NCBI RefSeq assembly: GCF_018991925.1
Contig: NW_024735516.1
Coordinates: forward strand, 169,501-233,500
Length of the DNA stretch: 64,000 nucleotides
From: Homarus americanus
Lineage: Eukaryota; Arthropoda; Malacostraca; Decapoda; Nephropidae
Direction: 5' to 3'
The notes below the pieces were generated by a model. The model saw nothing but the letters and a program-made list of their open reading frames with translations. It did no database searches and was not told the origin of the DNA. Every line of letters begins with the position of its first letter. The first letter of the stretch is position 1. A program made the translations under genes and the position numbers. Of this stretch, positions 1-10,410 are shown piece after piece.

Positions 1-1066
1 AGGGTGTGTGATTGCATAAAGGGTGTGTGATTGTATATAGGGTGTGTGATTGTATGAGTTTATGGAGTGTGATTGACCAGAGGGTGTGTGATTGTATGAG
101 TTTAGGGAGTGTGATTGTATATAAGGTGTGTGAGTGCATAAAGGGTATGTGATTGTATGAGTTTAGGGAGTGTGATTGAACAGAGGGTATGTGATTGTAT
201 GAGTTTAGGGAGTGTGATTATATATAAGGTGTGTGAGTGCATAAAGGGTATGTGATTGTATGAGTTTAGGGAGTGTGATTGAACAGAGGGTATGTGATTG
301 TATGAGTTTAGGGAGTGTGATTGTATATAAGGTGTGTGAGTGCATAAAGGGTGTGTGATTGTATGAGTTTAGGGAGTGTGATTGAACAGAGGGTATGTGA
401 TTGTATGAGTTTAGGGAGTGTGATTATATATAAGGTGTGTGAGTGCATAAAGGGTATGTGATTGTATGAGTTTAGGGAGTGTGATTGAACAGAGGGTATG
501 TGATTGTATGAGTTTAGGGAGTGTGATTGTATATAAGGTGTGTGAGTGCATAAAGGGTGTGTGATTGTATGAGTTTAGGAGTGTGATTGTATATAGGTGT
601 GTGAGTGCATAAAGTGTGATTATAGAGTTTGTGATATAAGGTGTGTGAGTGCATGTATGATTGTATGAGTTTAGGGAGTGTGATTTTATATAAGGTGTGG
701 AGTGTAAAGGGTGTGTGATTGTATGAGCTTAGGGAGAGTGATTGTATATAAGGTGTGTGAGTGCATAAAGGGTATGTGATTGTATGAGTTTAGGGAGGTG
801 TAAGGTGTGGAGTATAAAGGGTGTGTGATTGTATGAGTTTAGGGAGTGTGATTGTATATAAGGTGTGTGAGTGTATAAAGGGTGTGTGATTGTATGAGTT
901 TAGGGAGTGTGATTGTATATAAGGTGTGTGAGTGCATAAAGGGTATGTGATTGTATGAGTTTAGGGAGTGTGATTGAACAGAGGGTGTGTGATTGTATGA
1001 GTTTAGGGAGTGTGATTGTATATAAGGTGTGTGAGTGTATAAAGGGTGTGTGATTGTATGAGTGTT
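1..1066. repeat. TG-rich minisatellite, composite unit
   Basis: A tandem array that begins before the window. Short modules alternate: one around GTGTGTGATTGTATGAG, one around TTTAGGGAGTGTGATTG, and one around TATAAGGTGTGTGAGTGC followed by ATAAAGGG. Together they form a higher-order unit of roughly 100-180 bp with internal deletions near 590-800. It stops where the sequence becomes unique after 1066. Every frame is interrupted, so it is non-coding. Confidence 0.95.
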
Positions 1067-1202
1067 TGTCCCTATGATCAGTCCGTATTTGTTGATATTC
1101 TAGTCAATGAAACTATTTGTGTCTGTGTTATGTGACTTACTGAAAGAGGCTGAGTTAACTGAGAGGTTCACTCGTATATATGTGTAGGACTAGATAACAC
1201 GG

Positions 1203-1318
1203 ACTACCTGAAGATTAGCCCTCTCAGGTTATTTCAATTTAAGATTAACCTAACCTAACCTAACATAACCTAACGTAATCTAACCTAACCTAACCTAACC
1301 TAATCTAACCCCTCAGAT
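1203..1318 (-). repeat. Dispersed core repeat joined to (CCTAA)n telomere-like tract
   Basis: Positions 1203-1250, read on the minus strand, match a core of about 45 bp seen elsewhere in the window (key pieces TTAATCTTAA, GAAATAA, GGGCTAATCTTCAGGT). They run directly into a degenerate (CCTAA)n tract at about 1248-1318 with CATAA and CGTAA variants. (TTAGG)n is the arthropod telomere motif; here it is short and internal, so this is not a chromosome end. Confidence 0.7.
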
Positions 1319-1327
1319 TGCGTTAGG

Positions 1328-1398
1328 ATGATTACCATTAAGTAAAATAAACTGAGATAGGTGAGGCGGGGGGTAGGGGGGCTATTCTTCAGGTGATG
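1328..1398 (+). repeat. Second copy of the dispersed core, opposite orientation
   Basis: ATTACCATTAAGTAAAATAA at about 1331 and GGCTATTCTTCAGGTGATG near 1379 match both ends of the core, with extra G-rich sequence between them. With the 1203-1250 copy it forms a divergent pair around the (CCTAA)n tract. Confidence 0.55.
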
Positions 1399-1892
1399 AA
1401 ATAGGCCAAACTGTAAACGGTAGACTCAAGAATTTTCATAACGAGGCACTTAACTACCCCACACTACACTAACGACCTGCCATTCACCCCTAACAACAAT
1501 TACCGGGTTGATTGACTCAGTTATTGCCCAATTGATTTTCTACCATATAACAACATATAACTCATTATTACTCTACTCTAATACTGAGAGGAATAATCAC
1601 ATTCTTCGTTGTAAATGATGTTATTAATCGAACAGAATTATTACTTGGAAGTTACACCTAAAACGGAATTTACATTATTTTTTTTTACATATTTTTATTT
1701 TTTTTTTACTCTCAAGGTTGTAAACTAATTCTAGCACTGGGCATTTATTTTAATATTATTTTAATTTATTGTATATTAATAATGAATTATAATTATTATG
1801 ATAATTTGTCTCTGATAATAGTTTCCCTTTTATTTTTACTTATACACAAACGCACGCACGCACGCCCACACCACCCATCCACCCACTCACCC
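1399..1892. other. AT-rich non-coding sequence
   Basis: I see no gene. The stretch is AT-rich with poly-T runs near 1677-1710 and ends in CGCACGCACGCACG and CCACCCA runs leading into a CA microsatellite. Confidence 0.6.
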
Positions 1893-1895
1893 TAA

Positions 1896-1940
<45 letters not shown>
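1893..1940. repeat. (CA)n microsatellite
   Basis: An uninterrupted run of CA dinucleotides, followed by unique sequence. Confidence 0.97.
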
Positions 1941-1943
<3 letters not shown>

Positions 1944-2112
1944 GATAAAGCAATCAGCGACTTACATGTTGAATAAAAACACAACAATTCAACTTTTGTT
2001 CACTATAATTCACTCACCATCACATATTCTGATCAGTTAAGTTTATGTCAAGGCAAAGAAAATAATGAAGGTAAATATTGATATGAAGTCTTATGTAAGG
2101 TCGTTTGCTAAG

Positions 2113-2115
<3 letters not shown>

Positions 2116-2147
<32 letters not shown>
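2116..2147. repeat. (GA)n microsatellite
   Basis: An uninterrupted GA dinucleotide run. Confidence 0.97.
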
Positions 2148-2148
<1 letters not shown>

Positions 2149-2189
2149 AACCACTTCTCTAACGAGCACACTAACAACTACCTAGAGAG

Positions 2190-2318
2190 TGTTAATTAGG
2201 TTGGTTAGGTTAGGTTGGGTTAGGGTTAGGTTAGGTTGGGTTAGTTAGGTTAGGTTAGGTTAGTTAGGTTTAATCATCAGGCAATAAGCTACGGTGCCTC
2301 ATCTTCAGGTGATCCATA
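2190..2318 (+). repeat. (GGTTA)n tract followed by the dispersed core
   Basis: Degenerate (TTAGG)n at about 2192-2270 with TTGGG variants. It is followed without a gap by a core copy: TTTAATCATCAGG, then AATAAGCT, then a G/C-rich step, then CTCATCTTCAGGTGATC ending near 2316. The order is the same as at 10311-10410. Confidence 0.75.
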
Positions 2319-2339
2319 TACCATTATATGTTATCTACC

Positions 2340-2760
2340 TCCCTTCCTCACCCCAACCCTAACACATCACTACACCCTAACACCCACTTCCTTTCACCCA
2401 CTAACCACCTCCCTTACACTAACACCCACACCCCCTTACACCTAACACACTTAACACCCACCTTACCCTAACACCCTAACACCTTCCCTTACACTCCCTT
2501 ACACCCAACACCACCCACACCCCTAACTCCTTACACCCTTACACCCTAACACCCACCACTCCCTACACCCTACACCCTAACACCTACACCCTACACCCAC
2601 CCACTCTAACCCCACACCTAACACCCACACCCCTTACACCCACCCTAACACCCACACTCTACACCCTTTCCACTAACACCCACACCCACACTAACACTCC
2701 CTTACACCCCTACACTCCACTTCACTTAAACCCGCCCCTTACACCCTAACACCCACACAG
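2340..2760. repeat. CACCCTAACAC degenerate minisatellite
   Basis: A C-rich array made of CACCC, CTAACAC and CTTACACC blocks of irregular length. It resembles a decayed CCCTAA-type repeat on one strand. No open frame has recognisable content. Confidence 0.85.
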
Positions 2761-2884
2761 TAAGTAAACTTTTACAACTGGAAAATTAACTTGTAAAAAT
2801 GGCGTGGGAAACACAGTGGTAATATATGAGTTTGTTAAGAGGTAAAAGGAGGTCAAGTGCCAAGACAAATTACCAGCGAACATG

Positions 2885-3035
2885 AATCCTGTATGCTTTT
2901 ACTACTGAAGAAGGCACTGTATGCTTCTACTACTGAAGATGGTACTGTATGCTCTTACTATACTGAAGAAGGTACTGTACGCTCTTACTACTGAAGATGG
3001 TACTGTATGCTTCTACTACTAAGGAAGGCACTGTC
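2885..3035. repeat. Short minisatellite, about 4-5 units
   Basis: Repeated blocks of about 30 bp containing ACTACTGAAGA and TACTGTATGCT. Confidence 0.75.
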
Positions 3036-3655
3036 ATCCAACTAATTTCACAAACTATTAAATTATAATATTTAATTTCATATTATTATTGAGATTTGGG
3101 TGATCTAATGTGTATAACTAATTGCTGTGATTCTCAGTGGATGAGTGGACAGAAAAAGAAAACAAATTAAATAAATGAAATGGAATATATGAAACTAAAT
3201 ATTCGTAAATATATAACAGATTTCACAGCATAATTTACCTCCACTCCACACACATGACTTTGTTTAAACTAAGGCCTTTTAACATAGCATGATTAAGTTA
3301 AGTGAATTGATCGTTTCAATAGCTGGACACGTCAGTTTTAATTAGTGTAAAATGCATTTCCAATAACCTCACATTTTAGTAACCCTGGTTTAACAATTAG
3401 TGTGGTTAGAATTGACTTGGTTAGATTAGGTTATGACTGTTCACACCAAGGTTGAGACATCATCATTTTGTGGTTAGGTTAGGTTAGGTTAGGTTAAGTG
3501 AACTGTGCCTTAAGAGGTTACTGAAGAACGAGAGAATATAAATAATATCAGAGAACCTTTGTATTCTGCTGGCAATTTACACGTTCAACCTTATATACTA
3601 TTCTGAGGAGGATCATAAAATGTTTCTCAGGAGCGGATATTGGAAAACAATGCGA
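3036..3655. other. AT-rich non-coding sequence with one TTAGG tract
   Basis: No gene is recognised. A (GGTTA)n tract of about five units lies at 3470-3497. Confidence 0.6.
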
Positions 3656-3659
3656 GAAA

Positions 3660-3960
3660 ATACAATAAAGGAGAGAGGGGCAGGAATCGAAGGAAGTTGC
3701 CAGCAGCTCTTGTGGGTGGGGAAGGGGGCGTCATGGAAAAGTAGGTGAGGAGGGGGCGAAGGGATTGGGTGAGTGAAGACGTGATGGGTCGGGAGAAGTG
3801 GATGAAGGATGAGGGTGAGTCAGAGGAAGTGGATGAAGGATGAGGAGTGGGTCGAGGAAGTGGGTGCAGGTGGAAGGAGGCAGGTTGGGGGGGTGAGTGG
3901 TGGAGAGGGTGAGTTGGAGGTGGGTTGTGGTGGGTAGGGGGAGGGAGGGGGGTACCTGAC
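3660..3960. repeat. Purine-rich (G-rich) low-complexity tract
   Basis: The plus strand is almost all G and A with imperfect repeats such as GTGGATGAAGGATGAG. The minus strand gives overlapping proline/serine/histidine-rich open frames, which is what such composition produces by chance. Confidence 0.7.
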
Positions 3961-4309
3961 AAACATAGTTGACGAGAGGAAACATTGAATCATACAAGAG
4001 AGAGTGAGGCAACACAACTAAATCATTCCCAATGTGGAGGGAAAAGAACAAATTTAAACTGAATATTGATATACGATGAAAGACTTATGACCAATATATT
4101 TAATGTTTTCTTTTAGGTGTTGATTAATTTCTATCTATCTATCTACTCTTGGTGTTTGTTCTATCTCTTTTATTCGTTGTTATTTTGTTATTTATCTTTC
4201 GAATTTATCAAGTTAACGATTGTTTATTTGATTTATCAATGTTGGGGAATAAATCTCATTTGGATATTTTCAATGAAAGCCTCAGTTTCCACACGGGAAT
4301 ATAGTGTCT

Positions 4310-4341
4310 AAACCTAACCTAACCTAACCTAACCTAATGTT

Positions 4342-4389
<48 letters not shown>
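4310..4389. repeat. (CCTAA)n tract followed by (CT)n
   Basis: About five CCTAA units at 4311-4335, then an uninterrupted CT run of about 48 bases at 4341-4389. Confidence 0.95.
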
Positions 4390-4390
<1 letters not shown>

Positions 4391-5584
4391 AAGTGACACT
4401 CCAGAATTGCTAAAGTTTCGAGTCTTTTCCCCATCCCTAGCGAGTAACTTCTTTAGATGCGGTCATGGTCACTTTGTCCTTCCCGGAGCTACAGTCGATG
4501 GTTGCTGTATCGCTTATAGACTACACTGTGTATCGACTACAGTACACAACCTCTGTATCGCCTACAAGGGTGCCGCTGTATTGTTTATAACAGGGACACA
4601 AACGCTCACAATTTTGCAAGTCTTCACATTCTCCTTATTTTTGTGATACTAAACTCGATAAATTTATGACCAGGGGAGAAATCACATTAACTTGCCTTTG
4701 TTATGCAAAATAGTAGTGATGTGACGAGGTGAAGACGCCCCTTTTGATAACGTAAAATATATTAAATACTTAAATAACGTTATTTTCTCACTAAATGATG
4801 TTCCTAAATGAATTAAAAACCGTAAAAAATTATAATATAATTGTAACTCTAATTTTTACTTAATTCTCTTTATTTAAGAATATTATTAAAATTTGTTTAG
4901 TTCGAAGAGAAGATAATGCTCGTTCATATGTACCAACCACACCACACCACACCACACCACACCACACCACACCATCCCGGCCTCCCTCTCAACGGGGTGA
5001 CTTCCTTCATTAAAGTTTGATAGTTGTGGTGTTATGTGTGGAATTATTTAGTATATATATGCTTAAAAACCTGAGTAGATGAAGTACAAACATATACACA
5101 AACAACAATAACAGCAGCAAAAACAACAACAACCACAACAACCTCAGCCACACCGACACTGACCAACAATAAAATGCTATCACTAGTTTGCCCCCCCTCC
5201 CCCCCCCTCTGTTATAACTGAGTTTTAATAATGGTATTAAAATTTCAGTAATAAATTGATATATTTCCCGATAGCCCTGACAGTGGCATATATTGGTGAC
5301 TAAAACAGAGAATACTATTACTTGTTGTGATAGTTCGCTCAACACCCGGCCAGGCGATTTGTTAATATTTACAAGTGAAATAAATACCAAAGACTTGTGG
5401 GTTTTTGCTTGTTAATATTTATATACGGACTTTCGTACAATCTTGAAGAAAATATTATATGGTGAATATAAGGAGAACTAGTTTAATATATGAAGATAAA
5501 AATATTACTCGTGTGTGTGTGTGTGTGTTCTTCCTGACACCAACTATAGAAGCATCGAGGCTACCATTATCCATGAACAAATAC
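4390..5584. other. Unassigned AT-rich sequence
   Basis: No gene is supported. It contains an (ACACC)n run at 4936-4973, a C-rich tract at about 5190-5210 and a TG run at 5511-5528. Short open frames, including a leucine-rich one on the minus strand at 5010-5390, lack family resemblance. Confidence 0.5.
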
Positions 5585-5610
5585 GTTGGTCTGGCTAGGT
5601 TACCAGCCTG

Positions 5611-5979
5611 GACGACAGTAGACTGCCAAAGCAGCTACTTCACAGTCACCTAACGAATAGTAAACGTAACGCTGGCGGACAACTGAAAAGGTATAAGGAT
5701 AGTCTTAAGACAAACCTGAAAAAGTGCCAAATCGACCCCTTCACCTGGGAGACGATTACTCCACACCGTAACGCTTGGAGGAGCACCACACGAGACGGTG
5801 TCAATACTTTCGAGTTAGCCCGACTGCATAGCGAGGCAGACAAGCGCCAACGCTGGAAAGACGCTGCCGCCGCCCCTCCCGCACTTGATGTAGCCCTCCC
5901 CATGTGCAAAATCTGTGAACGACGCTGCCGGCCCCGTATCGGCCTCTTTAGTCACCTCAGAACTCACCAACCTTGGTGA
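5611..5979 (+). pseudogene. C-terminal fragment of non-LTR polyprotein, C2H2-like finger
   Basis: This is 122 codons plus the stop, on the plus strand and without an internal stop. It is the region after the RT thumb. A basic segment around AGGQLKRYKDSLKTNLKKC comes first, then WETITPHRNAWR, then an alanine-rich linker. A terminal CX2C...HX3-4H finger (MCKICERRCRP...SHLRTHQPW) closes the protein at about 5908-5976. In this family the finger is thought to bind nucleic acid. The upstream RT and endonuclease are missing, so no activity is expected. A single-base frameshift near 5610 separates it from the preceding homologous residues. Confidence 0.7.
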
Positions 5980-6048
5980 CATCCTTAATAACTCATATCA
6001 ATGTATCATAGCTGGATGATCGTCATACTCGATTCCGAGTGACAGCAA

Positions 6049-6072
6049 AGTAGTAGTAGTAGTAGTAGTAGC
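6049..6072. repeat. (TAG)n microsatellite, about 8 units
   Basis: It is both the 3' tail of the element ending here and the 5' boundary of the next element (copy A). The same trinucleotide flanks copy A at 9678-9697 and both sides of copy B. Confidence 0.95.
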
Positions 6073-7319
6073 CATAACTGATATTACACCAGTGAGACCA
6101 TATAAATAGTGGTTATTTGTGCCAAGGAAATATAAACTAGTGCCTGGTGTGACAAACTCTTGTCCATAGTGTATCATTCTGATGTATGGATGGTCGCTAT
6201 TAGGGGGGGTAGCCTACACACCCACGCGCGCACGTATGCCCCTACTACCTGGACACACCAGTCCACCCTGTCACCTCTCCGCCCTTCCCTCATAAGAACC
6301 AGTATAATCTTGTGCCTGGGACTAAATCAGATGTCCGGAGGCGGACGTTACCGTCGCCCAAGGTGCTGGTCACTATGCCTGGTAACATTCCTTGCTGCGT
6401 CTGTGCTAGCCCGAACCAAAACTGCACAAATTGTGTTTGTGCGAGAAACAACCGACCATGTGTGAATTGCAGGAAGCTAGACCAGTGTCGGAACCCACGT
6501 CGCAGGGAGCCGACACAGGCGGCCACAGTGGATATCGCCGGGACCCAACCACCCGATGATATCCCAAATGATAGCAGTGAGTCTACTCAACCCGAAAATG
6601 TAGTACTAATAAATGCTGCTCCCTCAGTAGCAGGTGTCCAGGAGGAGAATGAGAGACTGCCGCCTCAGTGGAAAGGCATGTCGATGGAAAATGCAGGCGT
6701 ATGGGTCAAAGAAACCTACTCAGAAATTGTCAAGTGGTCGCCCGCTAACTTATTTGAACCACCCAAGTGTGCGGCCACCAAAGAAATGATTCGGGAGATG
6801 ACTTTCTTCATGACTGATTACACTCAGGACCGCTTCCTCGCCCCCCTAGCTCTTCAAATACTGGCAATAATACCACATCTATTTTGTCAGAGGACACACA
6901 CAAAGGCTAAGCACAAAGAAAATGTGGCAGCAATGAAGAGAAGATCGACAATGTGGCGGACTGGGGCCCTAGATGATCTCCTATGTGAAGCAAGAACACT
7001 GCAGGAGAGACTAAAATCTACGGGTGACGGAAAGCAAAACACCGATGACGTGGCAAGAAAATTTGGAAACAAAATGCGTGTGGGAAAAGTGTCTCTCGCG
7101 GTAAGATCTCTCACTCAGGAATCTTCCGGTGGGGTGATGCCAATAAACAGAGCGACTTTACAACTACTGAAAGAGAAACATCCCCCTGCAAGTGAAGATG
7201 AAGGCATCAGGCTCCAGGGTGCCTATATCCCACCAAATGTTGTCCTGTTCGAGAAAATAACAGGAGAGATGGTGTGGAAAAAGGCACTGAAGACTCGAGG
7301 AGGAGCCGGCCCTTCAGGT

Positions 7320-7466
7320 CTGGATGCAAACGGTTGGAGAGTCATCCTCAGCACTAACAAGTTTGGCCCTGTAGCAAGCGAACTCTGCACTGCCATTGCC
7401 TGGATGCAAACGGTTGGAGAGTCATCCTCAGCACTAACAAGTTTGGCCCTGTAGCAAGCGAACTCT
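7320..7466 (+). repeat. 80-bp-period tandem duplication that breaks the copy A frame
   Basis: A 67-bp segment (7320-7386, starting CTGGATGCAAACGG) is repeated exactly at 7400-7466. The second copy lacks four bases just after it, giving a net insertion of 76 bp. The protein shifts frame and the first frame ends at 7452-7454. The downstream frame is open from this point to 9585. Confidence 0.93.
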
Positions 7467-7764
7467 TGCCATTGCCACCCTTGCAAGAAAGCTTGCATCC
7501 TCTTGCTGCCATCACCTCCAGGCTCTGACGGCCTGCCGCCTTATTCCTCTGGAAAAGAATCCAGGATGTAGACCTATAGGGGTGGGGGAAGTGCTGAGGC
7601 GGATCATCGGAAAGTGCATAATGGAGGTGGTAAAGGACGATGTCAGGGCAGCAGCAGGGAACCTACAAGTGTGTGCTGGCCACCAGGCTGGTGGGGAGGC
7701 GGCCATTCACGCCATGAGATTGATATTTGAGCAGCGTGATTGTGAGGCCGTTCTCCTGGTGGAT

Positions 7765-7782
7765 GCTTCAAACGCTTCAAAC
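7765..7782 (+). repeat. 9-bp in-frame duplication inside RT motif A
   Basis: GCTTCAAAC occurs twice in tandem, so the motif reads VDASNASNAFN. Copy B has the single version, VDASNAFN. Three extra residues beside the catalytic aspartate would probably damage the polymerase. Confidence 0.85.
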
Positions 7783-9677
7783 GCATTCAACATACTTAAC
7801 CGCAAGGCTGCACTGCACAACATCAAGATCAAGTGTCCTAGCTTTGCGATGTATGTTGAAAATTCGTATAGGAATCCTTCAGACCTCTACATAGTAAACA
7901 ACAAGGCTCTACGAGGTGATACCATCCTACAGTCGACCGAGGGAACAACACAGGGGGACCCCGTTGCAATGGCAATGTATGCAATAGGCCTATCAGTGCT
8001 CCAACAAGAAATAAAGTATGAAACAACTGGGGTCAAACAAGTGGCATATGCTGATGACCTCACAGGAGCAGGAAAAGTGGAGGACATCAAAAAGTGGTGG
8101 GACCTGGTAACATCGCGAGGTCCACATATAGGGTACCACCCTAACGCCAGCAAATCCTTCCTCATCGTGAAGCCAGATCATTATGATCGGGCTTTGGAGG
8201 TTTTCGGCGAAAGTGAGGTCAAAATTACTAAGGACGGCCAAAGACATCTAGGCGCAGTAATTGGCACTACGGACTTCAAGACCCAGTACGTAGGGGGAAA
8301 GGTGAATGAGTGGGTTAGCGAAGTCCATGCTCTATCGGAGATTGCAAACACAGAGCCACATGCGGCCTTTGCAGCATTCACACATGGAGTCAAGCATCGT
8401 TGGAACTACCTGATGCGTACCATCCCTGAGATCCGACCCCTCCTCCACCCTTTGGAAGAAGCAATCAGTGTCAAGTTCATTCCCAAACTAGTGAAACACC
8501 ACGACTTAACTCTAGAAGAAAGAACACTTCTTGCACTTCCACCAAGACTGGGAGGGATGGGACTAACTAATCCAGAGGAGATTGCTGACTCTGAACATCA
8601 AAATTCACTGAAGCTCACGGCAGCCCTCACTGACCACATAATAGCCCAGAATGCAACAGGGGAAGTGGACACCAGCGAAGTTAATAAGATCCGTAGGTCC
8701 ATTACAACAGATCGGCAGCACTGCCAAAATGACATGTTGCAGCAACTATTGCTGCTGGTTCCAGAAAATTTGACAAAAAAAGTAGCTATAGCGCAGGAGG
8801 TGGGCGCCTCGAACTGGTTAACTACGTTACCGATAAGGGCAAATGGTTTCAGCCTTAACAAACAAGAATTTACAGATGCCATTGCTCTAAGGTACGGTTG
8901 GCCAGTAGATGGTTTGCCCTCCCAATGCGTGTGTGGCTATTCCTATGATGGTGATCACGCCATGGTTTGCAAGAAGGGGGGCTTCATATGCATGAGGCAT
9001 GACGAGGTAAGGGATCTCACAGCAAATATGTTGAAGGAAATCTGCCGGGACGTCATGGTAGAACCGACCCTCCTTCCACTGGATGGCGAGATCCTCCAAC
9101 ACAGGACTTCAAACACATCTAACGAAGCCCGTGTGGACGTCAGTGCTCGAGGATTCTGGACGCGGGGACAGCGAGCTTTCTTCGACATCAGGATTTTTGA
9201 TCCCATGGCCGTTTGTCACCGTAACCTAGCTCTCGATGCTGCGCATAGGAGGAACGAGAACGACAAGAGAAGGGCATATGGGGAGAGAATTCAAAATGTT
9301 GATCAAGGCAGCTTCACTCCTCTAGTGTTCACAACCTCTGGTGGGATGGGCCCAAGTGCAAGATGTTTCTACGCCAGACTCGCGGAGCTGATCTCCGAAC
9401 AGAAGCAGCAGCCCAGAAGTTATGTCACAGCCTGGATGAGATGTCGACTGTCCTTCTCTCTCCTTCGGTCGGCTTTGCTCTGCCTCAGGGGAACGAGAGC
9501 TTCTGCCCCTACTCCGACAACTGCTGCAGATATCGACTATGAGGCTACAGTCACTGAATGCCGCATGGATCTGCGGCTCAACTAATTTAACACAGATAGG
9601 ATAGTTTCTTATGTATTAGGATATTTAATATTAAGGTAAATAAATGGTGGCGAAGGTGTGGCTATTGGGGGAGTAAA

Positions 9678-9825
9678 GTAGTAGTAGTAGTAGTAGTGTG
9701 TGTGTGTGTGAGTGTGTGTAATAGATTTAGTTGATAGTTGCCTCTTACAGGTAAACCTTATCTCTATTGTGTCTTCGATTACACACCCACACCCACACCC
9801 ACACCCACACCCACACATCAACGGG
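9678..9825. repeat. (GTA)n, (TG)n and (CACACC)n microsatellites
   Basis: (GTA)n at 9678-9697 closes copy A. It is followed by a TG run at 9697-9720 and, after about 60 bp, an (ACACCC)n run at 9782-9818. Confidence 0.95.
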
Positions 9826-10039
9826 CTTTAACCATCTTACCTGTATATGCAGATGAAGGTAGACATGAAAGGGAAAAAATCCTCATTAATTAAAGGTTAT
9901 AAACAACAGGTAAATAACAACCACAGTCAACCCAACAAAAGTCAACCTTATTAATCCTATTTACCTTCATCTTTTACTTTCCACATCGACCTAATTGTGC
10001 AGTTAATTGTGTGAGTCTGTTTTTGTGGTGTTCGGCGTG
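9826..10039. other. Unassigned sequence
   Basis: No gene or repeat is recognised. Confidence 0.5.
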
Positions 10040-10310
10040 GTGTAAAGGGCTCACCTCTCTTCACCCGACCCCACTCCACCCCAACTCAGAACACCCTCAG
10101 CCCTCCTAACCCACCAACAGTTCACCCCCACTTCACCCCACTTCACCCCACCCCAGAGCACCCTCAGCCCTCCCAACCTACCTACAGTTCACCCCACTTC
10201 ACCCCCACCCCAGAACACCCTCAGCCCTCCCAACCCACCCACAGTTCACCCCACTTCACCCCGGAACACCCTCAGCCCTCCCAACCTACCCACAGTTCAT
10301 CTCAGCCCAG
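10040..10310. repeat. C-rich minisatellite, about 55-65 bp unit
   Basis: About four imperfect units containing CACCCTCAGCCCTCC and CAGTTCACCCCACTTC, with internal CACTTCACCC doublings. Confidence 0.85.
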
Positions 10311-10410
10311 GTTAGGTTTGGTTATGTTAGCTTTAAGTTCGATTAGATTAGAGTTAAGGTGTTTTACCATCAGGTGAAACAAGCTTGGGTGTCTAATCTT
10401 CAGGTGACCC
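10311..10410 (+). repeat. Degenerate GGTTA tract plus dispersed core
   Basis: GGTTAGGTTTGGTTATGTTAG at 10311-10331 is followed by a core copy at 10360-10408 (ACCATCAGGTGAAACAAGCT, then GTCTAATCTTCAGGTGA). This is the clearest forward copy of the core. Confidence 0.75.

Larger units (their letters stand above)
5585..6072 (+). mobile_element. 3' end of an APE-type non-LTR retrotransposon with zinc-finger tail and (TAG)n end
   Basis: A 5'-truncated element. The first bases, read as NKYVGLARLPAW, match the GHVARLPD-type motif found near the C-terminus of many invertebrate endonuclease/RT polyproteins. A one-base shift near 5610 moves the homology to the next frame. That frame then runs unbroken from 5611 to the stop at 5977-5979: DDSRLPKQLL, then AGGQLKRYKD, then WETITPHRNAWR, then a C-terminal finger CKICERRC...HLRTH. 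After about 70 bp of 3' UTR the element ends in (TAG)n at 6049-6072. What I see is the motif order; membership of an RTE/CR1-like lineage is inferred from memory of such proteins. There is no ATG at the start of the long frame because the element is truncated. Confidence 0.75.
6375..9585 (+). pseudogene. CXC-domain reverse transcriptase/nuclease polyprotein, one frameshifting duplication
   Basis: The first ATG in frame is at 6375; earlier in-frame codons are only GTG. Without a net 76-bp insertion at 7320-7466 the reading would be about 1044 residues. Residues 7-40 form a cysteine cluster (C at 7, 8, 10, 17, 20, 22, 29, 32, 38) resembling the tesmin/CXC DNA-binding fold. GPSGLDANGW near residue 310 and GVGEVLRRIIGK at about 7579-7617 lead into the RT. 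Motif A is VDASN...AFN at 7759-7791, motif B is TEGTTQGDP at about 7935-7962, motif C is YADD at 8047-8058, and GYHPNASKS and RHLGAVIGT follow. The C-terminus has a CX1CX7HX3C knuckle (8926-8970), a following RHDEVRD, and RVDVSARGFW...AFFDIRI with aspartates at 9136 and 9184, like a restriction-like endonuclease. Besides the frameshift, motif A carries an extra nine bases. Function in target-primed reverse transcription is inferred from the RLE families. Confidence 0.75.
6073..9697 (+). mobile_element. Nearly complete non-LTR-like retroelement with CXC domain, RT and restriction-like nuclease (copy A)
   Basis: About 3.6 kb between two (TAG)n tracts. It has a 5' leader of about 300 bp, a single long coding region (6375-9585) broken by a short duplication, a 3' UTR of about 90 bp containing GTATTAGGATATTTAATATT, and a (GTA)n end. 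The 3' UTR is shared with copy B (14321-14468), which defines the element's 3' end. There are no long terminal repeats, and no integrase or tyrosine recombinase was seen. RT plus a C-terminal zinc knuckle and PD-(D/E)XK-like region is the architecture of the RLE-type non-LTR elements (R2, R4/Dong, CRE, NeSL, Hero). Assignment to a named clade is not possible by eye. Confidence 0.75.

Noticed and set aside
1236..1318. Chromosome end because of CCTAA repeats
   Set aside because: The tracts are short, degenerate, in both orientations and scattered through the window.
6312..6374. GTG start of the CXC/RT protein at 6312
   Set aside because: Eukaryotic translation normally uses ATG, and an in-frame ATG lies at 6375 just before the cysteine cluster.
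6160..6465. Small plus-strand gene upstream of the CXC/RT element
   Set aside because: It overlaps the element's leader and the CXC-coding start in another frame and has no family resemblance.
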